Positions 1 through 8,374 of a stretch of DNA of 64,000 bases are shown in pieces (position 1 is the first letter of the stretch; each line of letters opens with the position of its first letter). Position numbers and translations under genes: made by a program. The notes under the pieces were generated by a model. That model was not told where the DNA came from. It searched no databases and worked only from the letters and a program-made list of their open reading frames with translations. The DNA lies in contig NZ_FZOR01000013.1 of NCBI RefSeq assembly GCF_900188445.1, positions 119,328-183,327 of the forward strand. The letters are read 5' to 3'. This DNA is from Actinomadura meyerae. GTDB lineage: Bacteria; Actinomycetota; Actinomycetes; Streptosporangiales; Streptosporangiaceae.

Positions 1-422
1 ACACCGACCCCTCCGACCTGCCGCCCGTCCTCGGCATCGCCGCGCTCCTCGCCGCCGCCGGCATCATCACCAAGATGGGCACCGGCTGGATCGCCGCCGC
101 CCGCGCCGGCATCGCCACCACCGGACGCCTGCGCGCCGGCGCCTCCCTCGTCCCCCGCGGCGAGTTCAACATCGTCATCGCCGGCCTCGCCGTCAGCGCC
201 GGGACCAACCCCCGCCTCGGCCCCCTCGCCGCCGCCTACGTCCTCATCCTCGCCGTCGCCGGCCCCGTCATCGCCCGCGGCACCGAACCCCTCGCCGGCC
301 TCCTGCGCACCCGCCGCGCACGCCGCCGCGCCCCCCAGACCGACGACGACGTCCCCCTCGTCTCGCGCCCCGTCCCCCACAGCACCACCAGCGACACCGG
401 GCCCACACCCACCATCTCCTGA
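1..422 (+). CDS. Kef-type monovalent cation:proton antiporter, C-terminal part (5' end outside window)
   Basis: The reading frame is open from base 3 and runs to a TGA at 420-422, so the gene starts before the window. The visible part holds hydrophobic helices, a conserved LVPRGEFNIVIAGLA stretch and a short charged tail. The PRGEF motif inside a membrane segment is typical of the Na+/H+ exchanger domain of the CPA2 family (KefB/KefC/GerN type), which swaps K+ or Na+ for H+ across the cytoplasmic membrane. No TrkA-N nucleotide-binding domain follows, so this looks like the short form without a regulatory C-terminus. The tail is arginine- and threonine-rich and probably cytoplasmic. The family call is fairly secure; substrate cannot be told from the part seen. 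Confidence 0.8.
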   Translation, partial: TDPSDLPPVLGIAALLAAAGIITKMGTGWIAAARAGIATTGRLRAGASLVPRGEFNIVIAGLAVSAGTNPRLGPLAAAYVLILAVAGPVIARGTEPLAGLLRTRRARRRAPQTDDDVPLVSRPVPHSTTSDTGPTPTIS

Positions 423-440
423 CCCGCCCCCGCAACGCCC

Positions 441-478
441 CGCACGGCCTCACGCGGCCTACCGCGCGAGGCCGTGCG
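441..478. terminator. Bidirectional hairpin between antiporter and nei
   Basis: An 11-bp perfect stem (CGCACGGCCTC pairing with GAGGCCGTGCG) encloses a further GC-rich stem. It lies between two convergent stop codons at 422 and 482. There is no T-run, as is common for actinobacterial terminators. It probably serves both strands. Confidence 0.65.
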
Positions 479-481
479 GCT

Positions 482-1297
482 TCACGCGGCGGACGGCTGG
501 CACCCCGGACACCAGAACAGGTTCCGCCCCGCCAGCACCGCCGCCGCCACCGCCGTCCCGCACACCAGGCACGGCAACCCCGCACGCCGGTACACGTACA
601 CCTCACCACCATGATCATCCACCCGCGGCGGGCGCCCCATCGCCTCCGGCGTGTGCTCCGGACGCACCGTGTCGATCCGCCCCGCCCGGACCCCCTCCGC
701 CATCAGCACAACCAGATCCGACCAGATCCCCGCCCACCGCTCCGCCGACAGCCGCCGCCCCGGCAACCGCGGATCGACCCCCTGCCGGAACAGCACCTCC
801 GCCCGGTAGATGTTCCCCGGCCCCGCCACCACCGACTGATCCATCAGCAGCACCCCCACCGGCGTCCGCGCCCGCGAGATCCGCCGCCACGCCGCCTCCG
901 GATCGGCGTCCGCCCGCAGCGGATCCGGCCCCAGCCGGTCCCGCAGCAGCTTCACCCCGCCCGGCTCCAGCACCTCGCACCGGTTCGGCCCCCGCAGATC
1001 CGCGAAATGCTCACCGCCCTCCAACCGCAACCGCACCAGCCCCACCGGCTCCGGCGCCGGCAGCCCACCGAACCCGACCTTCCCGTAGATCCCCAGATGG
1101 ACGTGCAGCGTCGACTCGTCGTCGAACCCCAGCAGCAGATGCTTGCCATGCGCGTCCGCCCCCACCAGCACCCGCCCGTCCAACCGCGCCGCCCCTTCGG
1201 CGAACCGCCCCTGCGGACTCGACGCGCGAACGGCACGGCCGCCGAACATCCGCTGATGCTCGGCGGCCAGGCGATGAATCGTGTGTCCCTCCGGCAT
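482..1297 (-). CDS. nei: Nei/Fpg-family DNA glycosylase (endonuclease VIII type)
   Basis: This 271-residue protein starts MPEGHTIHR; Pro2 is the Schiff-base nucleophile and Glu3 the acid of the Fpg/Nei family, which excises oxidised bases and nicks the abasic site. A C-terminal zinc finger is present with Cys243, Cys246, Cys263 and Cys266, the zinc-finger arrangement used for DNA binding. The ATG at 1297 was chosen because it places Pro2 directly after the start; an upstream ATG at 1336 would add 13 residues and block the active N-terminal proline. It lies 10 bp downstream of the desaturase gene and is probably cotranscribed with it. The start GHTIHRLA resembles actinobacterial Nei2 more than MutM, but exact base preference is inference. 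Confidence 0.9.
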   Translation of the reverse strand: MPEGHTIHRLAAEHQRMFGGRAVRASSPQGRFAEGAARLDGRVLVGADAHGKHLLLGFDDESTLHVHLGIYGKVGFGGLPAPEPVGLVRLRLEGGEHFADLRGPNRCEVLEPGGVKLLRDRLGPDPLRADADPEAAWRRISRARTPVGVLLMDQSVVAGPGNIYRAEVLFRQGVDPRLPGRRLSAERWAGIWSDLVVLMAEGVRAGRIDTVRPEHTPEAMGRPPRVDDHGGEVYVYRRAGLPCLVCGTAVAAAVLAGRNLFWCPGCQPSAA

Positions 1298-1307
1298 GGC
1301 CCGGAGC

Positions 1308-2384
1308 CTATCCCCGCCCCTCCCGCAACGGCGCACCGATCTCCCGCATGTGACCGAGAGCCTCCCGGTACGACGCCACCAGACCCGTCTCGGTGTACGG
1401 CAGGCCCACCGCCGCGCAGTGCTCCATCACCAGCGGCCGCACCCGCCGCAGGCCGCACCGCGGGATCCCCGGGAACAGATGGTGCTCGATCTGGTAGTTC
1501 AGCCCGCCCATCAGCCAGTCCGTCACCACACCGCCCCGCACGTTCCGCGACGTCAGCACCTGCCGCCGCAGATGCCCCCACCGCTCACCCGGCCCCGGCA
1601 TCGCCATCCCCTTGTGGTTGGGCGCGAACACCGCACCCAGATGCACCCCGAACAGCGCGTGCTGCACCGCGATCAGCGCCACCGCCTGCCCCACCGGCAG
1701 CAGCGCGAACGCCAACGACAGATACCCCGCCGCGTGCGCCAGCAGCAGACCGCCCTCCAGCAGGACGTCACGACGCGACCGGCCCCGCAGGAACAGCAGG
1801 CTCCCCACCTTCAGGTTCACGCCCTCCAGCGTCAGCAGCGGAAAGAACAGCGCCGCCTGGTGCCGCGCCACCCACCGCAGCACGCCCCGCTGGCGCCCGG
1901 CCTGCTCCTGCGTCCACGCCAGCACCCCCTCGCCGACGTCCGGGTCCTTGCCCACATGGTTCGGATTCGCGTGGTGCCGGTTGTGCTTGTCGTTCCACCA
2001 CCCGTGCCCCATCCCCAGCAGCAGGTTCCCCAGCAGCAGCCCCAGCCACCGGTTGCCCCGGGCCGTCCGCGCGATCTGCCGGTGCCCCGCGTCATGCCCG
2101 AGGAACGCCGTCCGCGCCGCCACCACCGCCAGCGGGACGCCCAGCAGGACCGTCCACCACCCGTCCCCCGCCCACGCGACCGCGGCCCACAGCGCGGCCG
2201 TCGCCGCCAGGTTCAACCCGATCGCCCGCGCGTAGTAGCCGCGGCGGCGCTCCAGCAGCCCGCTCTCGCGCACCCGCCGCGCCAGCGGGGCGAAGTCGCT
2301 GCCGGCCCGGCCGGCCCTCCCACCGGGCGGCGCGGGAGCGGAGACGCCGGCGGGAGCGCCGGGAGCGTGCAGGGTCGCGGGCAT
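1308..2384 (-). CDS. Membrane fatty-acid (acyl-CoA) desaturase
   Basis: The 358-residue product carries the three histidine boxes of integral membrane di-iron desaturases: HDAGH at 97-101, HNRHH at 134-138 and QIEHH at 298-302. Hydrophobic segments lie near 57-72, 77-95 and 112-127 and again around 200-240. The third box with Q in place of the first H (QxxHH) is typical of the acyl-lipid/CoA front-end-like and DesA3-type branch. It inserts a double bond into membrane acyl chains, using electrons from a ferredoxin or an oxidoreductase not found here. The start ATG at 2384 follows GGAGG by 5 bases. The residues 1-30 are Ala/Pro-rich and probably cytoplasmic. The position of the double bond cannot be told. 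Confidence 0.88.
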   Translation of the reverse strand: MPATLHAPGAPAGVSAPAPPGGRAGRAGSDFAPLARRVRESGLLERRRGYYARAIGLNLAATAALWAAVAWAGDGWWTVLLGVPLAVVAARTAFLGHDAGHRQIARTARGNRWLGLLLGNLLLGMGHGWWNDKHNRHHANPNHVGKDPDVGEGVLAWTQEQAGRQRGVLRWVARHQAALFFPLLTLEGVNLKVGSLLFLRGRSRRDVLLEGGLLLAHAAGYLSLAFALLPVGQAVALIAVQHALFGVHLGAVFAPNHKGMAMPGPGERWGHLRRQVLTSRNVRGGVVTDWLMGGLNYQIEHHLFPGIPRCGLRRVRPLVMEHCAAVGLPYTETGLVASYREALGHMREIGAPLREGRG

Positions 2385-2594
2385 GGAACCTCCAGTGCGA
2401 GGGGAAACCGACACCCCGCAAGCTACGGAGCGTGACACCGGGCGGTCGCCCCGCTGGAGAGCCATCCCTCCCCTGGCTCACAGGTCCCGGTCGGCCCACC
2501 GCGTCTCGCTCCCTGAGATGATCACCGCCCGCATCGGCCGGAAGCGGACCCTGCACAAAAGCGGGGACACCCCACCCATATAGGGTCACAAGTC

Positions 2595-3377
2595 ATGGAC
2601 GATGGCACACGGTGGATCGAACTCGACGGTGCGGTCAACGCCCGAGACCTCGGCGGCCTCCCCACGGTGGACGGACGCACCACCCGGCGGGGACGCGTAC
2701 TCCGCTCCGACAACCTCCAGGACCTCTCGGTCGCCGACGTCCGCCTCCTCCTCGACGACTACGCCCTCAAGAACGTCATCGACCTGCGCAGCGACGCCGA
2801 GGTACGGCTCGAAGGGCCCGGACCCCTCACCCGGATACCCACCGTCACCGTCCACCAGCTCTCGCTGTTCCCCGAAGGCGGCCGCCGCACCGACGTGTCC
2901 GCCGACGTCGATGCGGACGTGGACGTCGACCGGGCGCTGCCCTGGCAGGACCGCTCCACCGGCCACTACCTGGGCTACCTCACCGACCGCGGCGACTCCA
3001 TCGTGGCCGCCCTGCGCGTCATGACCCGCACCGACGGCTCCGCACTGGTGCACTGCGCCGCCGGCAAGGACCGCACCGGCGTCGTCTGCGCCCTCGCCCT
3101 CGACGCCGCCGGCGTCACCCGCGAGGCCATCGTCGCCGACTACGCCCAGACCGGCGAGCGCCTGGAGGCCGTCCTGGACCGGCTGCGCGCCAGCGACACC
3201 TACGCCGCCGACCTCGACTCCCGCCCCGCCGACACCCACCGGCCCCACGCCGCCATCATGGAGAAGCTCCTCGCCCGCGTCGACGAGCAATACGGCGGGA
3301 CGCTCGGCTGGCTCGCCGGGCACGGCTGGACACCCGAGGACACCGACGCCCTGCGCGACCGCTTCCTCTCCCCCTGA
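2595..3377 (+). CDS. Tyrosine-protein phosphatase (MPtpB/Y_phosphatase3 type)
   Basis: The 260-residue protein has the P-loop HCAAGKDRTG at 153-162, with catalytic Cys154 and Arg160. The Lys-Asp-Arg form of the loop is the signature of the MPtpB-like phosphatases that act on phosphotyrosine and sometimes on phosphoinositides. The N-terminal NARDLGG motif (residues 15-21) is also conserved in this family. A TAGGGT hexamer at 2581-2586 lies 8 bases before the ATG, and there is no ribosome-binding site, so the mRNA is probably leaderless. A hairpin terminator follows directly. No signal peptide is seen, so the enzyme should be cytoplasmic. It is a single-gene unit and its substrate is unknown. 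Confidence 0.88.
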   Translation: MDDGTRWIELDGAVNARDLGGLPTVDGRTTRRGRVLRSDNLQDLSVADVRLLLDDYALKNVIDLRSDAEVRLEGPGPLTRIPTVTVHQLSLFPEGGRRTDVSADVDADVDVDRALPWQDRSTGHYLGYLTDRGDSIVAALRVMTRTDGSALVHCAAGKDRTGVVCALALDAAGVTREAIVADYAQTGERLEAVLDRLRASDTYAADLDSRPADTHRPHAAIMEKLLARVDEQYGGTLGWLAGHGWTPEDTDALRDRFLSP

Positions 3378-3382
3378 GCAGG

Positions 3383-3407
3383 CTTCCCCTTCGGGGAAGG
3401 TTGTTTT
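3383..3407 (+). terminator. Rho-independent terminator of the tyrosine phosphatase gene
   Basis: CTTCCCC-TTC-GGGGAAG forms a perfect 7-bp stem with a 3-base loop at 3383-3399 and is followed by GTTGTTTT. It begins 6 bases after the stop codon. This is a rare classical T-tailed terminator in such a GC-rich window. A second stem (GGTTGTTT with AAACAACC, 3399-3429) overlaps its tail. Confidence 0.8.
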
Positions 3408-3431
3408 CAAGGTGAGGATGGAAACAACCCG

Positions 3432-3455
3432 CCCGGCGCCTTTACGTTGTAAGTT
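3432..3455 (+). promoter_or_regulatory. Copy 1 of a TTAC-N3-GTAA operator/promoter-like element
   Basis: The stretch CGGCGCCTTTACGTTGTAAG (3434-3453) is nearly identical to elements at 8461 and 22505; only one base inside the core differs (TTAC-GTT-GTAA instead of TTAC-GTA-GTAA). It lies between the convergent 3' ends of the phosphatase and menD, where no ordinary promoter is expected. A TAAGTT hexamer at 3450-3455 could act as a -10 box firing towards the menD 3' end, giving an antisense RNA. The copy at 22505 overlaps a TetR promoter, so a TetR operator is the simplest reading. Confidence 0.55.
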
Positions 3456-3506
3456 CAATACCTGTCGACCAGGGGAGCATCGCCGATCTCGCCGGGCTCC
3501 CCCGGG

Positions 3507-5174
3507 TCAGGCCAGCGCCGCGCGCACCGCGTCCTGCGCCGCCGTGCGCATCTCCGCGTGCAGCGCCGCGTTCGCCTCCCTGTCGGTGCGGGCCTCCACG
3601 ATCCGCAGCCCCTCCCCCGCCAGCGCCTTCGGCAGGTCCGCCGCCGCCTCCAGCCGCCGGTACGGGACGCCGTTCGCCGCCGCCACCGCGCTCACGTCCA
3701 CCTGGTGCGGGGTACCGAAGACCCGCTCGAACGGGCCGGCCAGCGCCGCCTGCGGCAGCAGCGAGAAGATCCCGCCGCCCTGGTTGTTCACCACCACCAC
3801 CGCCAGATCCGGACGCCGGTCGTACGGGCCGATCACCAGCCCGTTCTGGTCGTGCAGGAACGCCAGGTCGCCCAGCAGCGCGTAGGACCGGCCGCTGTGC
3901 GCCAGCGCCGCGCCGATCGCCGTCGACACCAGCCCGTCGATGCCGCTCGCGCCCCGGCTCGCCATGATCCGGATCCCGCGGCGCGGCCGCATCACCTGGT
4001 CCAGGTCCCGGATCGGCATGCTCGCCGCCGTGAACAGCAGCGACCCGCCCGGCAGCCCCGCCACCAGATCCCGCGCCAGCCGCGGCTCGGTCACCTCCGG
4101 CACCGCGTCCAGCACCGCGTCCACCGCCGCCGCGGCCGCCAGGTCGGCGGTCCGCCACGACTTCAGCCACGCGTCGTCGCCCGACACCACCGGGATCTCC
4201 ACCTCCGGCGCGACCTGCGTCGCCGACCGGACCGGGTCCGGCCAGTGCGACAGGTCGGGCGCCAGCACGATGTGCTCCTCGGCACGCCGCAGCAGCGACA
4301 GCAACGGCCGCGACAGCCCCGGCTTGCCCAGCGTCACCACCACCTCCGGGCGGTGCCGCTCCACGAACTCCGGCACGCCCAGCAGGAAATGGTGCGACGT
4401 CAGCGCATGGTCGCCGTAGCGGGCGTTGCCGTTCGGCTCGGCGAGCACCGGCCAGCCCGCCATCGACGCCGCCGCCACGTACCGCTTGACGTTCACCGCG
4501 CCGTCGCCCACCACCAGGACGCCGCGCCGCGTCGGCGGGACGTGCAGCACCGACCCCGGGGTCGCCGCCCGCACCTTCGTCCACGCGCCCGTCACATCGC
4601 CGTCGAGCGGCTCGCACCAGGTCTCGTCCCCATCGGGGATCAGCGGCTCCCGGAACGCCGCGTTCAGGTGCACCGGCCCCGGCGACGGCGCCTGCGCCAC
4701 CCCCCACGCGCGGCTCACCAGCGACCGCCAGTACGCCACCATCCCCGGGCGGTTCTCCGGCACCCCGACCTCGGTGCTCCACCGCGCCGCCGTTCCGTAC
4801 AGCTTCACCTGGTCGATCGTCTGGTTCGCGCCGGTGTCGCGCAGCTCCGGCGGGCGGTCCGCGGTGATCACGATCAGCGGGACGCCGGACTCGTGCGCCT
4901 CGATCACCGCCGGATGGAAGTTCGCCGCCGCCGTCCCCGACGTGCACACCAGCGCCACCGGGCGCCCCGACCGCTTCGCCAGCCCGAGCCCGAGGAACGA
5001 CGCCGACCGCTCGTCGATCCGCACGTGCAGCCGGACCCGGCCGTCCTCCTCGGCCGCCTGCAGCGCCAGCGCCAGCGGCGCCGACCGCGACCCCGGCGCC
5101 AGCACCGCGTCGGTCATCCCGCAGCGCAGCAGCTCGTCGACCAGCACTGCCGCCAGCGCGGTCGCCGGGTTCAC
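3507..5174 (-). CDS. menD: 2-succinyl-5-enolpyruvyl-6-hydroxy-3-cyclohexene-1-carboxylate synthase
   Basis: MenD is the ThDP-dependent enzyme that adds 2-oxoglutarate (after decarboxylation) to isochorismate in menaquinone synthesis. The 555-residue product has the N-terminal pyrimidine-binding domain (APGSRSAPLALAL near residue 25; RIDERSASFLGLGLAK near 55) and a C-terminal ThDP motif starting GDLAFLHDQNGL and ending in NNQGGGIFSLL. The GTG start at 5174 overlaps the menC stop codon as GTGA, which indicates translational coupling; longer upstream extensions of the frame overlap menC and lack domain similarity. It is the last gene of the menB-menC-menD run. Length is normal for the family. 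Confidence 0.95.
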   Translation of the reverse strand: MNPATALAAVLVDELLRCGMTDAVLAPGSRSAPLALALQAAEEDGRVRLHVRIDERSASFLGLGLAKRSGRPVALVCTSGTAAANFHPAVIEAHESGVPLIVITADRPPELRDTGANQTIDQVKLYGTAARWSTEVGVPENRPGMVAYWRSLVSRAWGVAQAPSPGPVHLNAAFREPLIPDGDETWCEPLDGDVTGAWTKVRAATPGSVLHVPPTRRGVLVVGDGAVNVKRYVAAASMAGWPVLAEPNGNARYGDHALTSHHFLLGVPEFVERHRPEVVVTLGKPGLSRPLLSLLRRAEEHIVLAPDLSHWPDPVRSATQVAPEVEIPVVSGDDAWLKSWRTADLAAAAAVDAVLDAVPEVTEPRLARDLVAGLPGGSLLFTAASMPIRDLDQVMRPRRGIRIMASRGASGIDGLVSTAIGAALAHSGRSYALLGDLAFLHDQNGLVIGPYDRRPDLAVVVVNNQGGGIFSLLPQAALAGPFERVFGTPHQVDVSAVAAANGVPYRRLEAAADLPKALAGEGLRIVEARTDREANAALHAEMRTAAQDAVRAALA

Positions 5175-6121
5175 GGCGCCGCCCCGATCACCGCCGGGCC
5201 GCCCAGATGCTCCTGCGCGGCCAGCGCCCGCTCCCGCCACGCGGCCTCCGGCCCCGCCCAGCGGTCCAGCGCCCCGGCGTCCACCGCCGGCCGCCGCACC
5301 TTGATCTCCCCCGCCACCGGGCGCAGCGGCTCGGCGGCGACGTCGCCCTCCAGCAGCGACAGCGTCCCCAGCCCGCACGCGTACCGCAGCTCCGGCAGCG
5401 CCGCGGCCAGCGCCACCCCCGCCGCCAGGCCCACCGACGTCTCCACCGCGCTCGACACCACCACCGGCAGCCCGCACGCCTCCGCGACCCGCAGCGCCGC
5501 CGCGACCCCGCCCAGCGGCTGCACCTTCAGCACCGCGACGTCGGCCGCGCCGGCGGCGCGCACCTTCAGCGGGTCCTCGGCGCGGCGGATCGACTCGTCC
5601 GCCGCGATCGGCACATCCACCAGCCGCCGCACCCGCGCCAGCTCCTCCAGCGTCGCGCACGGCTGCTCGGCGTACTCCAGCTCCCACCGGTCCAGCGCCC
5701 GGATCATCCGGGCCGCGCGGTCGACGTCCCAGCCGCCGTTCACATCGATCCGGACGCGGCCGTCAGGGCCGATCGCGTCCCGGACGGCCTCCACCCGCGC
5801 CATGTCGTCGGCGTCGCTCTGCCCGCGCTCGGCGACCTTCACCTTCGCGGTCCGGCAGCCGGACTCCTTGGTCAGCGCGAACGCGCGCTCGGGGCCGACC
5901 GCCGGGATCGTCGCGTTCACCGGGATCCGGTCGCGGACGGGCGCCGGCCAGCCCTCGAACGCGGCCTCCCGCGCGGCGGCCAGCCAGCGGGCGCACTCGG
6001 CCGGGCCGTACTCGGCGAACGGCGAGAACTCCCCCCAGCCGGCGGGCCCCTCGATCAGGACGCCCTCCCGCCGCGTCACACCGCGGAACCGCGTCCGCAT
6101 CGGGATGGAGTACACCCGCAC
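5171..6121 (-). CDS. menC: o-succinylbenzoate synthase
   Basis: MenC dehydrates SHCHC to o-succinylbenzoate. The 316-residue protein is an enolase-superfamily member with the catalytic Lys pair in KVKV (Lys93, Lys95), metal ligands Asp126 (DVNGGW), Glu152 (EQP) and Asp175 (ADES), and the opposite Lys199 (LKVQPLGG). All key residues are present, so it should be active. It lies 75 bp downstream of menB and overlaps menD by 4 bases. It is slightly shorter than the Gram-negative MenC (about 320 residues) and matches the actinobacterial form. Confidence 0.94.
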   Translation of the reverse strand: MRVYSIPMRTRFRGVTRREGVLIEGPAGWGEFSPFAEYGPAECARWLAAAREAAFEGWPAPVRDRIPVNATIPAVGPERAFALTKESGCRTAKVKVAERGQSDADDMARVEAVRDAIGPDGRVRIDVNGGWDVDRAARMIRALDRWELEYAEQPCATLEELARVRRLVDVPIAADESIRRAEDPLKVRAAGAADVAVLKVQPLGGVAAALRVAEACGLPVVVSSAVETSVGLAAGVALAAALPELRYACGLGTLSLLEGDVAAEPLRPVAGEIKVRRPAVDAGALDRWAGPEAAWRERALAAQEHLGGPAVIGAAP

Positions 6122-6196
6122 CCGCCGACCCCCTGACCTGCCGCTGCTCTGCCCGCCTAATCACGGTATTCCGGAGCACACCGTGCGTTCGAACCC

Positions 6197-7096
6197 CTAG
6201 TAGTACCACGGGAAACGCGACCAATCGGGGTCGCGCTTCTCCAGGAACGAGTCCCGCCCCTCGGCGGCCTCGTCGGTGCCGTAGGCCAGGCGCGTCGCCT
6301 CGCCCGCGAACACCTGCTGCCCCACCAGCCCGTCGTCGATCAGGTTGAAGGAGAACTTCAGCATCCGCTGCGCCGTCGGGCTCTTGCCGTTGACCTTGCG
6401 CGCCCACTCCAGCGCCGTCGCCTCCAGCTCGGCGTGCGGGACGACGGCGTTGACCATGCCCATCCGGTGCGCGGCCTCGGCATCGTAGGTGTCGCCGAGG
6501 AAGAAGATCTCCCGGGCGAACTTCTGCCCGACCTGACGTGCCAGGTACGCCGACCCGAACCCGCCGTCGAAGCTCGCCACGTCCGCGTCGGTCTGCTTGA
6601 AGCGGCCGTGCTCGCGGCTGGCGATGGTGAGGTCGCACACCACGTGCAGGCTGTGGCCGCCGCCCGCGGCCCAGCCCGGCACCACGCAGATGACGACCTT
6701 GCCCATCATCCGGATCAGCCGCTGCACCTCCAGGATGTGCAGCCGCCCCGCCCGCGCCGGGTCGATCGTGTCGGACGTCTCGCCCTCGGCGTACTTGTAG
6801 CCGTCCTTGCCGCGGATGCGCTGGTCGCCGCCCGAGCAGAACGCCCAGCCGCCGTCCTTGGGCGACGGGCCGTTGCCGGTCAGCAGCACGCAGCCGATGT
6901 CGCTGGACATCCGCGCGTGGTCCAGCGCCCGGTACAGCTCGTCCACCGTGTGGGGGCGGAAGGCGTTGCGCACCTCCGGCCGGTTGAACGCGATCCGCAC
7001 CGTGCCGTGGTCGACGGCGCGGTGGTAGGTGATGTCGGTGAAGCCGAACCCCTCGACCTCTTTCCACGCGTCCGCGTCGAACAGCTCCGAGACCAT
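6197..7096 (-). CDS. menB: 1,4-dihydroxy-2-naphthoyl-CoA synthase
   Basis: MenB is the crotonase-fold enzyme that cyclises o-succinylbenzoyl-CoA to DHNA-CoA. The 299-residue sequence shows CSGGDQ at 87-92, the oxyanion-hole region GWAAGGGHSL at 141-150, and the conserved TDADVASFDGGFGSAY (169-184) with the bicarbonate/acid region. The C-terminus ends in FPWYY, which is usual for MenB. The ATG at 7096 follows a GGAGGG Shine-Dalgarno sequence. It heads the menB-menC-menD run and diverges from menE across a 111-bp gap. Confidence 0.96.
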   Translation of the reverse strand: MVSELFDADAWKEVEGFGFTDITYHRAVDHGTVRIAFNRPEVRNAFRPHTVDELYRALDHARMSSDIGCVLLTGNGPSPKDGGWAFCSGGDQRIRGKDGYKYAEGETSDTIDPARAGRLHILEVQRLIRMMGKVVICVVPGWAAGGGHSLHVVCDLTIASREHGRFKQTDADVASFDGGFGSAYLARQVGQKFAREIFFLGDTYDAEAAHRMGMVNAVVPHAELEATALEWARKVNGKSPTAQRMLKFSFNLIDDGLVGQQVFAGEATRLAYGTDEAAEGRDSFLEKRDPDWSRFPWYY

Positions 7097-7160
7097 GTGT
7101 TCCCTCCGTCAAGACCCGCGCCGCCGGGGGCGCGGGGCGGCCGGTGACCCATTCAACCCT

Positions 7161-7198
7161 CCCCGCGTTTGAACGCGTTCAGCGGGGTCGTCTACGCT
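7161..7198 (+). promoter_or_regulatory. menE promoter with embedded palindrome
   Basis: TTGAAC at 7169-7174 and TACGCT at 7193-7198 are separated by 18 bases and form a good housekeeping promoter. The -35 box is part of a perfect 12-bp palindrome, TGAACGCGTTCA at 7170-7181, flanked by CCCCGC and GCGGGG. The -10 box ends 9 bases before the ATG at 7208, so the transcript is probably leaderless. A repressor bound at the palindrome would block this promoter and could also touch the menB side. Confidence 0.65.
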
Positions 7199-7207
7199 GA
7201 TGGGATC

Positions 7208-8374
7208 ATGGATCGCCCGCTGCACGCCGCCGTCCTGCCGCCCGGCCCCCGGCTGCTGCGGGCCCTCGCCGCCGCCCTCGACGGCGGCCCCGCGCTCTGC
7301 CCGCTCTCCCCGGACCTGCCCGGACCGGCGCTGGACAGCCTGCTGGACGCGCTCGCCCCCGACGCGGTCGACACGCCGGACGGGCTGATCCCGCACTCCC
7401 CCGGCCGCGGCCGGGCGCCCGTCTCGCCGGGCACCGCCGTGCTGATCGCCACGTCCGGCTCCACCGGGGCCCCGAAGTTCGTCGAGCTGGCGGCGGACGC
7501 GCTGCGGCACTCCGCCGCCGGCACCCTCGCCCGCATCGGCGCCGCGCCCGGCGACCGGTGGCTGTGCTGCGTGCCGACCAGCCACATCTCCGGCGTGCAG
7601 GTGCTCGTCCGGTCCCTGGTCGCCGGCACCGGCCCGGTCATCGCGCCGCGCTTCGACGCCGCCGCCGTCGCGGAGGCCGACGGCCTGCACGTCTCGCTCG
7701 TGCCGACCCAGCTGCGCCGCGTGCTGGACACCGGCGCCGACCTGTCCCGGCTCGGCGCGATCGTGCTCGGCGGCGCCGCCGCCGCGCCGGGCCTGCTCGC
7801 CGAGGCCCGCGAGCGCGGCGCCCGGGTCTTCACCACCTACGGGATGAGCGAGACCTGCGGCGGCTGCGTCTACGACGGCGTCCCGCTGGACGGCATGCGC
7901 GTCGAGCTCGGTGAGGGCGGCCGGATCCGCCTGGCGGGGCCCTCGCTGTTCACCGGCTACCGGCTGCGGCCCGACCTGACCGCCGCGGCCCGCGACGGCG
8001 ACTGGTTCGTCACCCAGGACCTCGGGGCCCTGGAGGACGGCCGGCTCCGCGTCCGGGGCCGCGTCGACGACGTGATCAACACCGGCGGGGAGAAGGTCGT
8101 CGCCGGCGAGGTCGCCGCCGCGCTGTCGCGGCACCCGGCGGTCCGCGACGTCGTCGTGGTCGGCCGGCCCGACCCCGAGTGGGGCGAGCGGGTCACCGCC
8201 GTCGTCGTCCCCGCCGCCCCGGCGGTGCCGGAGCTCGCCGACCTGCGGGCCCTCGTCCGGGAGACGATGCCGGCCTTCGCCGCCCCCCGCGAGCTCGAGC
8301 TGGTGGACGCGATCCCGCTGCTGGCGTCCGGCAAGCCCGACCGCGCCCGCCTGCGCACCCCCGCGGCCACCTGA
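7208..8374 (+). CDS. menE: o-succinylbenzoate-CoA ligase (compact form)
   Basis: MenE activates o-succinylbenzoate with ATP and CoA. The 388-residue protein has the AMP-binding P-loop ATSGSTGAPK (near residue 83), the TTYGMSETCGG motif (near 214) and the C-terminal GEKVVAGEV hinge/lysine region. It is shorter than E. coli MenE (about 450) because the N-terminal lobe is reduced, which is usual in actinobacteria. The ATG at 7208 was preferred over 7169 because the promoter -35 box lies at 7169 and no Shine-Dalgarno precedes either. It is divergent from menBCD, so all genes for isochorismate to DHNA-CoA are together except menF and menH. Confidence 0.92.
   Translation: MDRPLHAAVLPPGPRLLRALAAALDGGPALCPLSPDLPGPALDSLLDALAPDAVDTPDGLIPHSPGRGRAPVSPGTAVLIATSGSTGAPKFVELAADALRHSAAGTLARIGAAPGDRWLCCVPTSHISGVQVLVRSLVAGTGPVIAPRFDAAAVAEADGLHVSLVPTQLRRVLDTGADLSRLGAIVLGGAAAAPGLLAEARERGARVFTTYGMSETCGGCVYDGVPLDGMRVELGEGGRIRLAGPSLFTGYRLRPDLTAAARDGDWFVTQDLGALEDGRLRVRGRVDDVINTGGEKVVAGEVAAALSRHPAVRDVVVVGRPDPEWGERVTAVVVPAAPAVPELADLRALVRETMPAFAAPRELELVDAIPLLASGKPDRARLRTPAAT

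Noticed and set aside
611..2521. A 636-codon open frame on the plus strand over nei and the desaturase
   Set aside because: Pro/Arg/His-rich product without any domain; it is the GC-driven shadow of two well-supported minus-strand genes.
3558..6200. An 880-codon open frame on the plus strand over menD and menC
   Set aside because: Arg-rich shadow frame; menD and menC have all catalytic residues on the other strand.
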